Origin: Usnea hakonensis
Lineage: Eukaryota; Ascomycota; Lecanoromycetes; Lecanorales; Parmeliaceae
NCBI GenBank assembly: GCA_013423325.1
Contig: BLJB01000054.1
Location: forward strand, 62,001-126,000
Length of the DNA: 64,000 bases
Reading direction: 5' to 3'
The notes under the pieces: generated by a model
Database searches by the model: none
Told to the model about the DNA's origin: nothing
The model's input: the letters and a program-made list of their open reading frames with translations, nothing else
In this document: piece by piece, positions 1 to 12,151 of the stretch
Numbering within the stretch: position 1 is the stretch's first letter
How the letters are laid out: each line of letters starts with the position of its first letter
Program-made: the position numbers and the translations under genes

Positions 1-1
1 G

Positions 2-316
2 GTCGTCGGAAAGTTTGAAGTCGACGATGGGAAGGAGAGGGCGGGTGTGGAGGTACCAGATGGCCAGGGGAATGCTGTGCGGGGCATCGTCAATGATCTC
101 TCGGTTTTTGAGAGAGGAGACAGAGGGAAAGATGGGTTATGCGTCGTCGCTGCACTGGGAACGGAGCATCGACTGGGGAGATGGAAAAAGGTCTGCGGCT
201 CGGACAGACCCATCGTTTTCGAGATACCTAAGATAGCTAGTGTTGCAGAGCCAGAGCCAAGGAAAGAGGGTCGACCTGGGAAAGACAGTGTGCTAGAACA
301 GCCAGAAGATGCCTAA
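2..316 (+). CDS. RRP9: U3 snoRNP WD40 protein Rrp9, C-terminal part
   Basis: The gene enters from the left edge already in frame, with codons starting at base 2, and runs 104 residues to a TAA at 314-316. The readable part has the end of a WD40 propeller as in Rrp9/U3-55K: an FERGDRGKDGLCVVAALG strand, then EHRLGRWKKV, then IVFEIP, followed by a short polar tail of about 30 residues. In this family the protein binds the box B/C motif of U3 snoRNA and acts in early cleavages of pre-18S rRNA in the nucleolus. The LGRW motif near the C-terminus is typical of the last blade. The N-terminal four fifths lie outside the window, so introns and start cannot be judged. Another WD40 protein is possible but the ERG/LGRW pattern makes Rrp9 the best call. 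Confidence 0.82.
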   Translation, partial: VVGKFEVDDGKERAGVEVPDGQGNAVRGIVNDLSVFERGDRGKDGLCVVAALGTEHRLGRWKKVCGSDRPIVFEIPKIASVAEPEPRKEGRPGKDSVLEQPEDA

Positions 317-763
317 ATAATCTGCAATCAAACACCCTTATCTTACCAATATGTGGTCGAGGTCACCCGCAAGGGAATTTTTTACTGTCAATGGAGCAGT
401 TGTCCGTAAAGTGACATTTGTAATCATATGCTATAAAGTTGTGCAAGTTGTTGAAGCTGCTGGACTAGTATACATGCGATTGTAGGAGCCTGTAAACTTG
501 AAATAGCCGTTGAACCACGATATTGCTTACAACTCCATGACAAAGATGTAGTAAGCCATATCGTGCAGACGGGAATCCAGGGGGTGCTTTGCAGACTCAG
601 GATGGATACACACCATCCATGGTAGGCACCCTTTTTCAGCTCATGCATGTAAGCCAAAGCACCTTGCCAACAAATCATCAGTCCATTTCCGCTCCCTAAC
701 CTTGCGGCATGTTCGTGTGTCCCGATATCCTAGTGATTTCACCGTTGGTCTTTTTTGCCAGTT
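317..763. other. Convergent 3' flanks, no gene seen
   Basis: This is the spacer between the stop of RRP9 on the plus strand and the stop of the RING ligase on the minus strand. No coding signal or repeat is apparent. Confidence 0.5.
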
Positions 764-2851
764 TCATGACCCTGACCGTAAAAGTCCACTTTGAGACCAT
801 CCTCTTTGCTCTCGCTCTGCCTTCAGGCGGCGACGCTCAGCTCTCCTCTCGTTTTTTTGCGCTTGACGGTCACGTCTTCCCTGCTCATTAACTCCCATCA
901 CTGTTGGTGAATGAGACTGCCTAATTGTTGGGCTAAGGGGACGTTCACGTGGAGGAAGTGGACTACGACGCCGGGGGCCTCGATGTTGCCGTAGCCCGTC
1001 GGATGGCGAAGCACTGGTTGCAGAAGGTCTAGAAATGCTCTGGAGGGAATCAGTCGCTACATGGCTGTCGCGTGAAGTAGTCCGCCTGCGGATGTGCCGA
1101 GAGCTATTTGAAAGATGTAAAGATGGCGTTATGGCGGGTCGAGAGCTTTGCGGGAAAGCTCCAGGGACAGCAAGGTTGCGGTCTGCAGACCTCGTTGGAC
1201 TTGACCCTATCAGAATAGGTGAGGATGTATTGCTGGCCTGACTAGCTGGTAATGTGCCACCATTCCGGGTGATTGATCCACCAGAAGGCTTTGGAGAGTC
1301 TCGACCAACAGTGACTGTACCACTACTGGCAGCCACATCGCTATCGTCGTCCAGTGAGAGACGATTGGGCACAGCTCGTCTCCTTCTCGCACGCTGAGCC
1401 GGCACAGGGGAATCGGAGTCACTCTCAACCTCGATTGGGCTAAATCTGGAACTTTTCTTATTTGCGTCTGGGTTTTCAGGGGGGATGTTTCGCCGAGAGT
1501 TCGCAGATACATCGCTGCTGTTGTACCTGTTTCTAACGCGAAGGGCGTTCAACGCTTGCGAAACACCACTACCACCATTACCATCGCTGCCGTTAGATTG
1601 GTCAGATGCCACTGATCTTCGTCGAACTTGTCGCCTGGAGCGTAGGATTGGACCTTCGTCGGAATCATCCTCAGGGTCATATTGAGCACTTGTCGGTGAC
1701 GTCTCGTACTCTTGGGTGAGTTGGTCATTGTCGGAAGTTTGCTGTTGGTCATCCTCACCATCGATTCCTTCATCTGTTTCCCAATTCAAGCTTCTGGGAG
1801 AGTTTGTGACTGAACGCGGGCCAGTCTCAACATCGTTCACAACAAAATCATCCAGTGAGCCAACTTCCTCGTCCTCGCTGCCCTCATCTGTATCATCAGG
1901 GAAAGTATCATAAGGAGTCTCTTCTTCCGGATGTGCCCGTAGCCGGTTGGGCTGTGATGTAATCCGTCTATCTCTCTGACGGGTCCGCGATAAGAAATCC
2001 TCGGCCTCAGAACGCAAACGTGGGGGAAGTTCCTCAGAGGTAGCATCCTCACTCGAATACTCGTCCCCGGAGTATTCAATATTCGGGACATAACCGTCCA
2101 TATGAGCATCATCATCGAGTGCCTCCACAAGTTCTTCCATAAAGGCCTCATCCATATCGTACTGGTCCTCATCCCAATATCCGTGGCCATCAATTTCGCT
2201 CATCTCAGATGAGTCTATCCCTTCCGGATATTCACAATTTTCACAAAGTCCGTCTTGAAGTTCCCATGCGCACCGTGGGCACCGATCGACACCATCTTCA
2301 TCGTCTCTTATCGCGGCTGTTGGTCTTCGACGCGTCAGTCTGAAGCATCCCCGAAATAGGCCACCTTTGAGACCAGGGATTGCCTTGTCTCTTTCGACTA
2401 AAGCTGCCTCCTCTTCCTGCCATTCTTTGTGTTCCTGGGTACTTTCCCCGACAGGCATCAGCTCTGCCCGGTTTGTGAATATTTGCGTCAAATCACGAAC
2501 CTATCAGAGTATCAGCTGGCGCCGTGGAGCGGTACAAGGACAAATTCTCACAAGATAAGCAGGGGCAGGCGGACGTAGCACATCGGCTCTGCAATCGGGG
2601 CATGATTTCGTAATTCGGTTTCTTTCAAACCAACGAGCAAGGCAACTGTAGCAGAAAGTATGCCCACATTCGATTGTGTAAGGTTCAAATAAAGGTCTTA
2701 CGCATACTCTACAGGTAACGAGAGCTCGTATATCGTCAAGGCTTGTTTGGAGTGTTTGTATTAGACCGATAGAGTCATCTCTTCCATCGCGCCCCTGATC
2801 TGGCTTGCCGCTAGAGGTTCTTATGGCTCCTTTAGCGACTGAGTCTCCCAT
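764..2851 (-). CDS. RING-type E3 ubiquitin ligase, acidic and Ser-rich
   Basis: The gene has two exons, 2851-2552 and 2500-764, separated by a 51-nt intron (2501-2551) with GTGAGA donor, CTGATAC branch site and TAG acceptor. They join in phase 0 to give 678 residues. Residues 47-90 form a C3HC4 RING finger (CRVC, CGHTFCYSCL, CPDC), which binds an E2 enzyme in ubiquitin transfer. After a PAYLVRDL link the second exon carries another pair of CxxC motifs near residues 174-191, possibly a zinc ribbon. Then comes a long acidic, Ser/Asp-rich, probably disordered middle and a basic C-terminus with Arg/Glu heptads (NERRAERRRLKAE). The substrate is unknown. The RING and intron joint are clear; a nuclear role is only suggested by the acidic/basic tail pattern. 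Confidence 0.85.
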
Positions 2852-3851
2852 AGTGAATCAAATTGCGGTACAACGACCGAGTAGAGGTTCAATTGACGGG
2901 AGTGCGGGGGAAAGCATAGATCTAAGCTGAGAAGCCGCTGTGGAAATTCTTTTGAGGTAGGTGGCACCCTCTCTGAATTATTTTTCAAGCTGATAGCGGT
3001 GTTGGTAGAAGGAGGGAAGCGAATAGAAGTAAAGTAAAGCACAGTAGAGTAGAGTAGAGTGAAGTAAAGAGAAGTAAAGAGAAGTAAAGTGGTACAGATG
3101 ATATTTTGAAGGAAGGGAAGGGTGATGTTTGACAAGTTTGGCAGCAAGAAGAACGATTGGATGAGTTGAATCAAGGGTACGATCTAGCTGCATTAGCTTC
3201 CGACTCAGCCAAGCTTTTTTTAGCCGCCTTGGCGCCACCATACTTTACTTTATGCTGAGGCTTTTCGATGTCTTCCTTCAATGCATCCAACACGTCAAGC
3301 AGTCTGCGCATCCGGAGCATCTATCTATTGGCAGGGTATCTTATTTTGATCTCAAATCATCCCTCGGGTATTCTGGGATCTGAAGTGTTCTTTGTTCTTC
3401 GTTCTTCACTTTTGAAGCTTCGCCACTTCGGAACTGTCCTCGGAAAAGAAACCGGGACCATATACCCCCTTAGACAATCATGTTATTGGTAGATAAGTTG
3501 TTGTAGATAACGCTCTTATGTGGGCTAGATCGTGAGAAGTCTCGCCAGTCTCGCCAGTCTCCAAACCGGGGTTCTGTCTCAATAGAAGACTACGAGAATG
3601 GACCGCAGACCACCAGAAAACGGTGTTTGTTGTCATGGTAATATCGATTTGTCCAAGGAGATCATTCTACCTTCATTACGGTATAATCCCGCGAAGATGA
3701 AGATAGGCATTGGAGTAAAATGCGTCATGATTCAAGAAACCTCTGATCAAATTACAATGTCAAGTCATCTCGCTAAAAGTCATTGGGAAGACTAGTCCCT
3801 TGCCATCAAATCCTCGTTTCACCTTGCCACCCTCTGAGTCTGAGGGTCTGC
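2852..3851. other. RING ligase promoter side and dioxygenase 3' flank
   Basis: This is a 1 kb spacer between two minus-strand genes. Besides the purine-rich tract it holds a tandem of the 9-mer GTCTCGCCA (3539-3547, 3548-3556) followed by a half-matching third copy at 3557-3565. No gene is supported. Confidence 0.4.
3024..3090. repeat. Purine-rich AGTAAAG/AGTAGAG repeat tract
   Basis: About ten imperfect 5-7 base units of AGTAAAG, AGTAGAG and GAAGTAAAGA follow each other. The tract lies about 170 bp upstream of the RING ligase start, where it would read as a pyrimidine-rich strand in the promoter or 5' leader of that gene. Confidence 0.6.
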
Positions 3852-5100
3852 TCACTCATCTCTCTTGCGTTTGATCTTCGCAAAGTCGCTGAAGAGATGG
3901 CTCTCATCGATACTGCCTTTTGTTACGAGCTCATCATCGATCATTTCTTTGTTCATGTGTGCGAGAAACATTTCCTGGTCATACAGAAACGCTTTGAGCG
4001 CCTTTGTGTTGAGCTTCCTGCCGCTCCTCTCTGCATCCCTCATAATCTTGAGCTGAGTGCGGATTCTCTCTTCAAGGATTTCCAGGCGGTACTCACTGAA
4101 CTGGTTATACAGTTCCGACAAGTCTGAAATTGGACGGACAGTGGTAAGCACGGTGTCGTCCTTGACGGTGTGGCTTTTTGGACGGAAAGATGTCACCATA
4201 GTGACCCTCTCCGTTGACCCAAGAGCGCGTAGAGCTTGGTGCTCTATATAGCGGCCTTGCAGCACAACGGCACAGCCCTATCAGATCTTTAGCTTATCTC
4301 ATTTCGAGTCTTAGGTTGACCTACCATCTGAGGGCCTCTGACTTTGACGATATCTCCATCTCCAGTGCGCAGGGCCGTCTCTCCACCGATCATATTGGTA
4401 CAGTCGCTGAGCATGGTAACGCAGACGAAAGGATAGCTGTCCGTGTGCCAGTCGACAATGGGCTTGTCATCCTCCCACGGGCAGCCAGCGATACCCTCGT
4501 CATCCTCAGTCAGCTTTTTGTCCACAAAGGCCTCAAGCTCTTCCGCTTTCTGCTTCTCTGATTTGACGGAAATATTGATATTAGCAATCTCGAAATCCAT
4601 TTCTGTGACAAGCTCGACGCCCGCAATCTTGGAGACGATTGCGAGCGTCTCAGGATTCTTCCATGCATCGTATACAAAGGGTGCATATCTGGTATCAGAT
4701 GTTAGTGCCGCAGAGTAGGAGCGAGAGGTAGACGGAGGAGGTTCCTTCGGATGTTTACTCACTTTGCCGCGAAACCTCTTAATTGACACTGCGCCAGGTT
4801 ACTGGAGTATCTGCAATTCTCCAAAACCTCTTTGCTGAATATTTCGGCTCTCATGCGTTGCACCGCCTCCTGAGTGAACAGCTGAAAGGGATCAGAGACA
4901 GCAAATGGAGACACTCCGGTACCCTCAGGAAGCTTCAAATCGCTCATAGACAGAGTATTTGCAGGTGGTGTGAAATCTATGTGCTTCTTGGGATTGAAAT
5001 TGTCGGTACTAAGCGGATTTATCGACATCGTGTTGATGAATGGCTCGATAGGGAGGGGCGTCTCTTCGTTCTTGAATGACATGACTTTCGCGGTGGCCAT
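3852..5100 (-). CDS. 2OG-Fe(II) dioxygenase-fold protein
   Basis: Three exons (5100-4763, 4688-4325, 4277-3852) with introns of 74 and 47 nt close in phase to give 375 residues. The middle exon ends with WHTDSYPF, the HxD iron-binding pair of the jelly-roll dioxygenases, followed by GGETALRTGDG. The third exon supplies the distal histidine in IEHQAL and an arginine in TSFRP suited to bind 2-oxoglutarate. The spacing HxD...H...R is that of Fe(II)/2OG oxygenases of the fungal type annotated only as Fe2OG dioxygenase domain proteins. The N-terminal 110 residues and the C-terminal helical 100 residues, ending in basic KIKRKRDE, are not recognised. The substrate is unknown. Exon joints read through conserved-looking sequence, so the model is firm; the function is a fold assignment. 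Confidence 0.78.
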
Positions 5101-8100
5101 GCCAGCAGAATAACAAAATGTTTCTGGATTCTTTGGCCTAGGCGGTGCTCTAAGTAAAGGTTAGTCGTAGCGAGGGGGAACGGAAGCGATTGAAAGAAGT
5201 AAGCGATGAGGAGGTCTCAGGGGATGGCCAGCGTTGGATAATGGCGACAGGTAGGGAAATACTTGAATGCAGTTGAATCGATTTGAAATAATGACGAACA
5301 AAGCAACCCGGGTATGAGACAACACAGAAGAATCACCTGATAAGGTAGAGGACTGTTATCTATACACTTACTGCTCTTATCTAGGGAGCTCAAAAAGCTG
5401 GCATTGAGTATTGATAGGAAATTAGGACATTTGATGATTATTGGAACAATATGTAACGCTTCTTACGTGGACACCAAAGACTATTATTATACACCAAGAT
5501 CGACGGGACTCAAGTGGTGTACTTGCAGGCAGGAGCATCGATGATCTTGACAGCTCTGACCACTCCGGGACGAGAATACCCCTCAATTGAACTGTTCGCT
5601 GGAATTTGCGTTACCGCTTTGACGGTTGCATAGTGCTATGACACAGAGAAAGTCAATTCTGCCTTTGATTCGGGGTTTTCAAACCACACACGCATCTCCT
5701 GGACCTCCATAACATAATCTAGTCTGGAATCGTCCACAAATCGAGGTGGTTGCAGCGTTCTGGGTGAAGGTGGAGACAGGATTTGAGAAAACAATGCTAT
5801 CACTGAGCGCCACCTCCGCCACTTTGTGCACTGGCCCGGAATACATGGGGGCATATGAAGAGCAACGGCCAAGAGTAGATTTCATCTATGGGAAAGTTTA
5901 AAAAGGGTCAACGGAGTAGCATGTTGTATGGATTCGATTACTTTATTCGGTTTGGCACTGCGGCTGGACCGGATCATGCGACTATGCCGAGGCTAAGGTA
6001 TGATAGTATAAAGTACCTTTGGAAATTTTACCGTAGTGACATTTGTGCGTCTGTAAAAGCCGAACCATTTAAGTGGTAGGTAGGTATTGGTGGGTAGATC
6101 CGTGTAGGACGGCGTTCTCCTCCCTTCGAACTTTTCCAACGGGCCCTAAAGCAAGCTTCAAGCAATCTAAGGACGCCATAAGCATGCAATGAACCCTTCT
6201 CGAACTTTATTCACAATTCTAAATTAGCAAAATACCTCGATTCGATTCCAATCGCTGACACCCATGAAGTTTGAAAGTATTCACCTCAAGTACAACACAA
6301 ATATCAGTGGACATTGGACAATATGCTTCGCCAAGAAAATGATGAGAAGAAATCATTTCCGGCAACAGACATCAACAAAGCCAGGATCGTCCAATGATCT
6401 CGTATGATGGTCTGGACCCACCTGCTTGATAAAGACAGCTTAGGATTAGATGGACAGATAGTGTAAGGTCTAAGCTAGCGACCAAGACCATGAAGCATGA
6501 ATCCCAAAGGACTCTGCAGCTGCATTCTCGGCCTCAGTGAGCCCTGCATTGGTGCCACGGTTGCTGGGGGGAGCGAGCGTGATTTCCCAATATGATTGTA
6601 TAAGATACCCAACCTTTGATACAAATTCATGAGACGAACAGAATCCGTGCTAGTGCGAAAAATTTGCAGTTGTTATATCTCTGGATATTCGAGACTCGGT
6701 ATTGGCAACTGCGCTATGCGAATGACCATAATTGGATAGCATGAGGGGACTTTTGCTTTCTGCACGCCAGAGGCTTCATGTGGTTGGAAGTTGTGGCAGT
6801 CAAAAAGGAGCCCGCCGCCGCACCATCGCATGAGGTTGAATCCCTAACGGTTAGAGTAAAATGCTGATAGCGCTAAATTAGCTTACCCGAACAGCAGCGG
6901 AATCGTCCCGCTAAGGTACTTGTAGACGAGGTACTTTAAGTGTTGAGTTGCACTTCCATATCCCTACAGGCGGGAATATAGAATGCAGCAAAACTTCATC
7001 AATCGCACCATCACCTGCAATATAATCTCATAGAGATGGACGATGAGAAGGGATCTACCGAGTCCCCGTGGGCCAAAGCAGAGGCTGCATTCACAAGGTT
7101 TGTTCCCAAAACCTTGTCTGCATTGGAATTTTTAGTTAATATGCCTGCCTGCCTACCTCGACCTCATAGCTTTTAATGGCGCGCAGGACTGACCGTATGG
7201 TAGTAAGGAGCCAAGCAAGTATCTCGACCCTTGTCAGGAAGCAGCGTCTCGTAGCATAAAATGTTTGCATCGCAATGGAGGAGATAGGCAACTATGTTCC
7301 GATTATTTCCAGTGAGTCTGCCTAATCTCGACTTTCAGAATTTCCAAGTCTAGGGTGGTATCGGAAGCCCCTATCCGACATGTGATCCACTGGCTCACGA
7401 CCGTCTTTATCGATGCAGGTCTTACAGAGATTGCAAGAAAGCATGGGTGCGCATCGGGAAACAAAACCTTCAGTTGGGCACAAATGCTGAAGGTAGTGCA
7501 GATGACCGAGCGCAAAGAGGCAAAGAGGAAAGATTCCAAGGGATTTTTTTCGAAATAAGCAGAAGTCTGCCTGTGGTATTGAGGATCCGGGGGAGGAGGA
7601 CTGCTAGTCAACATTTGCGCCTTGAAGATCGACAGGCACTGCGATTGTTAGCCACATTCGGGCATACGTCGCAGTGACTACGAATGCTGGGGAAATAGAA
7701 GTACCAACCTAGGAGTGTGCGGTGCGGCAGCCATGCCCGGATGTGTCAACAGCAGAATAGGGGCAAATTGATACCTGAAAAGACGAGTAGGTTCGGAGCT
7801 TGCGTTATGATACTGGCCTCCACTACGCGACTAGAAGCTAAGGCTGCGCGGAATGGAATTTGGGATTACGGCAGTCTCGCGAGTCGCCCACGTGTTCTGC
7901 CACGACGCGGAAAAAATCTGGACTGAGTGTACTTTACGCGGGTATCAAGAAACAGGTGACTTTTGGTAGCTTCCAGTCGCGTGATTAAGCTGGGCCTTTA
8001 CGACAATTTAACACCACCCAATTTAACACTCGCCAAACCCCTTGCTGCGATCTTCCCAGTCATACGGTTAGTTACAAGCCAGCCTGTCCATCTCTGCCGA

Positions 8101-8743
8101 GGCCTCGATTAGCTTACTTCATTTTGCTTAGCCCCGTCGTCTTTGTGCCCAATTACGTACGTGCCCGATTATCAACATGACCTACTTAGAATCCCTCCAT
8201 TTAGAGAAGGGCGAGGACGTGATAGGTCGTAAGATACTAGGTGTAGTATGACATTCCAGGATGACATCTGCTACGCCTCAGCGAGATCTCGTCCAGCCCT
8301 GCGCCTGTGAAAAACGGAAGCGTTGAAAAGGTGAGTCGTATCATTATGCATACACGGGAGGTGAAGAAAGTGGACGGATTATTAGAGCATTGAGGTCTCA
8401 AAGCCCCACAAGATCAAATACTCGGTTTCAATGTGGACTGTATCCTCTAGTATAAAACAATTGGAGGTACAATCCCTTCGATAACGCGAGAAAGCACCAA
8501 CGAGGTCATCTGAGAGTCTGATTCGAATGGTTGCTTGGATCTCGTGACTGAAAGCCGCGTCCCAATGGAAAGATTCTAGGAGGCTGCCGTGTTTCTTGTC
8601 AGTGTTTCTTGTCAGCCTGCTACGGGGCTCGGCGAACGGACATAATCTTATTCCGCTAGCTTAACCCCGATCGATCTTGAACCCCACAATGATTTTGTAA
8701 ACACTACATAACAAATCATAACGTGTCGGGCATTTAGCCCAAT
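5101..8743. other. Gene-poor 3.6 kb stretch
   Basis: I see no gene I can support. On the minus strand near 5885-5520 several short open pieces in different frames look like remnants of a small protein, but stops and frame changes separate them. Near 7300-7620 opposed open frames of about 100 codons have no recognisable motif. At 8591-8618 the 14-mer GTGTTTCTTGTCAG-like unit is duplicated in tandem. Short GGTACTT/AAGGTACTT words occur at 5999-6020 and 6913-6940. Confidence 0.4.
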
Positions 8744-11700
8744 ATGCCTACTCTCGACGGGCAAGATCAGGCTTTGAACGGGTTGATACTAGCTAAGCAA
8801 TGGAAGCAGGCCCTGAATCATTGTGAGAAGAAGCTGAAGAAGGCAAATAATAACGATTATCTACTGGTTGGTCGGCCATGCTGAATGACCAACAAGCTGG
8901 ACCCTCATGCTCAAACAATTACAGGTCAAAAAGATCAACGTACTGCTTTTGTGGCCAGATGAGGCACGTAATCAGCAAGGGTTGAAAGAGCTCGACGTCC
9001 TAGTGGAAAGAAAGCCCCCAGTGGACGACATCGAGACTCTACGTGCTTTAGATGTAATTGCTGAATCGAGAGGAGAGCTTGAGCCAAAGCTGCGCCAAGT
9101 TTGGCAAAGAGCTGCAGGGGCGCGCCCTCAGGATGAAAAGCTGCACATGGTATGGTTTCGGTCAAGATTCCAGGTCGGCAACTTGAGAGCTGCACAGCAG
9201 GCCTCTCAAACTTGGATGAAGAATTTTCCAAAGAAACGAGATCCCTTTTTTCTCTACATTCTTACAATGTATAAGCTCGCCGAAGACTCGGCCACACCGG
9301 AGTCGGAACAAACTCTGTTGCGATCTTTGGCCTACAAATTCCTTTCGAAAGCTGTCTCAGAAGCTCCAGACAAGATAGAAGGTATCAAACCCACAAGAGC
9401 TATTAGCACCTTGGAAGACGTTCTACTGCTAGTCAGAGTATACCGAGCGCAGGCAAAGTACTCGGAAGCGGCCGACGTTATTAGAGAGTCTCGTGTGGGC
9501 ATGGAGTCTTCGCAAGGGAGGGATTCATGGGAACTTATCAGGCAGCTGATCGAAGTTCTGGAACAAAGCCATCAATGGACAGAACTATGGCAGCTCTGTC
9601 AGCAGCTCCTAATCGATGCTCGTGACAAATTGAACGGGAAAGAATTTCACTTGAGTCATTATCCTTTTGGCAGACTTGGAGACGACTGGAAAGTGTGGCA
9701 GGCACTTGTCACTGCGAGTAGCAATGTCAACATCCCAGAGTGAGTGCACACCGCTCTTTGATTGTTCGAGCAACATTTGTTGACTATCGAAGGCGGTCAA
9801 TGTTCACGGAAAAATTGATTAGCTCTTTCGGTACCGGCGTGTCTAGCTCTCGCAACGCTCGACTCGCTTTGCTCAAGTACTACTCATGCAAGATTGATGC
9901 GGGAATGAATTTTCAGGAGCAGTTGCTTTTGGCATGCTTGGAGTATTTCAAAGACTTTTCAACTAAGGTCGCGTGCTTCCATGATCTACAAATATATCTC
10001 TCATCTTTGGAGAGAGCGAACCAGACGAGATTGGTCGAACTTTCCGGCGACGTTGCTCAAGGTATCCAGCCCGAATTAATTGACACAGAGGTCAGTGTAT
10101 CGAGCGTACTGATTGAACGATACTAAGCCTATGTTGCAGTCGAAAAAGTTGCTGTGGATCACATCGGAGATTAATGTGCTAAAGCTCGAATACAACCTTA
10201 TTATCTCAAGAGACGACAACACCTTCAAGTATGGCCTCCTCCAAGGATTCATTTGCAACTGTCTCCGACTCTACAAGCTCTCAATAAAGTACGATCTCAA
10301 CCTCCCAGTGAGCGACCGTTTACCTGGAGACGACGCTGCTCTATTGGCTGCCATGGGTCTCATACGTCTATACAAAACACGGCAGCGCTATCCAGAGCAC
10401 AATAACGCGTTACTGCGAAGTATTGTCGTTCTGGAACATCTCCTCTTGCGCTCCAAGCACAATTATGATGCGTTGTTGATCTTAGTTCGGCTCTACATGT
10501 TTCTGGGAGCAGGGTCGCTGGCCTTGGAGCGATACTCTCGGCTGTCAATTAAGAATCTGCAGCACGCAACAATCGGGTGGGTACTTTATACCCACATGTC
10601 GACGATCCATCCGCATCCTGTAGGCCAAGCCCGCACGAGTAGCGGAGGCCAGCCAACTATTGACCCGGCATCTGACATGGCCCAAGCTTTACATTGGCAT
10701 AACTCTGCCTTGGGTCTCAGTGAAAGATCTGTAACCTCGATGCAGGAGAATGGTCAGTGGAGCATGTCTTTGGACGCTCTCTCCACCAGCAGTCATATTG
10801 GGTCTGGATTCTCGAAGCTTTTGCTTCTTGTTGAGACGAAACGGATAGCGCGCTTCCTCTCTATATCCCATGAGATTCCAAACCTTGAGATTAGTAAGTG
10901 GTTTATTCGGTGTCAATGAGCTTGCCTTCTACTGAATTCAGGCTAATCGTGAAAGTGCCAATCCCTCCTCGGACAAAGGATGCCCGAGACCGATCGGCGT
11001 TTCCAAACTACGAAGCTCATGGCCAGCTAACTTTCGAAGAGACTCTACCCTCAGCAGGTTCCACCGTCGATATAAATGTAAGCATGAACATGAAACATGA
11101 TACTATAGGACTGGTCCACTGACTTGGGTATCCTAGGACAAGTGGCTGGAGCACCAACTCAGCCTAGCGAGTTTTTGGGACAAGCTCCATAACCATGGCC
11201 ATAGCTCGATCGACGAGGCTGGACTGGCTGTGATGAAAGAGCACACCGGGTCGGATCCAGACGCATTTACCGATGCGGAATATACGATAGGCGTTGTTCT
11301 AACACTCTTTCACGAGCTATACAGCGTCTTCTATCAAAAGCCATCACCGACAAAAGCGGAGAATGTCAATGTTTGGCTACGCAAAGTATTAGAAAACATC
11401 GAAATCTATACTGTGACCGGCTCGCGGACCCTAGAGTCAAACATGGAAGCAGGAATGAATGCCTCTGCGCGACTGGGAGAGAGGTTGACAATACCGCTTT
11501 GGAGCTACTTTCATTCCATGTATACCTACTTGGAACTCTGCAAATATTTGAACCCACTGTTGGACTACATGCTTGCAGAAAGTCGCAAGTACAAATATAT
11601 CGATGCCAATTGGCTAAGATCAAAACTAGCCACGATTCGAGACGAAGGCGGTAGGCTGGCCGTCAATGTTCGGCTTTCTGCGAGGGATCTGCAAGATAAG

Positions 11701-11889
11701 CTGCGAGGTCCCGATGTCCTCCAAGAAATTACAAGAGAGATCCTAAGGGATAGAGGTAAAACGAACTCGGAAGATGTCATTGGGACGGAACTCCGATCCT
11801 TGGGGAACGAGTCAACTCTGATATGCCAAGACATACAAGAAAGCTGGATCGAGGCATTAGATGGACTCATTGAAACAAAGATCACATAG
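8744..11889 (+). CDS. MDM20: NatB N-terminal acetyltransferase auxiliary subunit
   Basis: Six exons (8744-8866, 8925-9739, 9793-10090, 10140-10893, 10956-11077, 11137-11889) add to 2,865 nt, giving 954 residues with all phases closing. The protein is a helical TPR-like scaffold. It has the DEKLHMVWFRSRF and LEDVLLLVRVYR repeats of the Naa25/Mdm20 family and the late DARDRSAFPNYE motif that follows the tetratricopeptide part. In the family it anchors the catalytic Naa20 subunit to the ribosome, so that nascent chains starting Met-Asp/Glu/Asn are acetylated; loss affects actin cables and mitochondrial inheritance. The first intron (GTTGGT donor) and the fourth are less standard. The fourth skips a CAG five bases past its branch site and uses AAAG at 10955, since the nearer acceptor would give an immediate stop. 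Confidence 0.86.
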
Positions 11890-12151
11890 ATCGGGGAGTC
11901 ATAAAAGGTCTGCCTGTTTGGGAATACAAGGCTTCATTTGCATAGCGTGAGGAGTTTTGAGAACAAGATACCCCGTTGCATTGCCGAGGCGCAAAACATC
12001 TGGCAGAGGACTCAGTGAAACCTCAATCAAACGTGGGCATAATAGCTACGCTTTGGACAGGCGCGGCTTCTTCAAATGGACTCATTTTGAAGGAACGATT
12101 AGCTTTGCCTACATTGTTGCGCTAAACGTTACCTGTGCGGACTTTCCGAGC

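Noticed and set aside
1..145. Minus-strand reading with IDDAPHSIPLAIWYLHTRP at the left edge
   Set aside because: It looked like an exon at first, but the plus strand reads a clear Rrp9 C-terminus over the same bases, so the minus reading is a shadow.
5520..5885. Possible small secreted protein on the minus strand
   Set aside because: Three pieces in different frames, with stops between and no convincing splice sites; could be a relic, but not supportable as a gene.
7303..7614. 103-codon minus-strand frame and opposed plus-strand frames
   Set aside because: No motif, no start context, overlapping open frames on both strands in a non-coding looking region.
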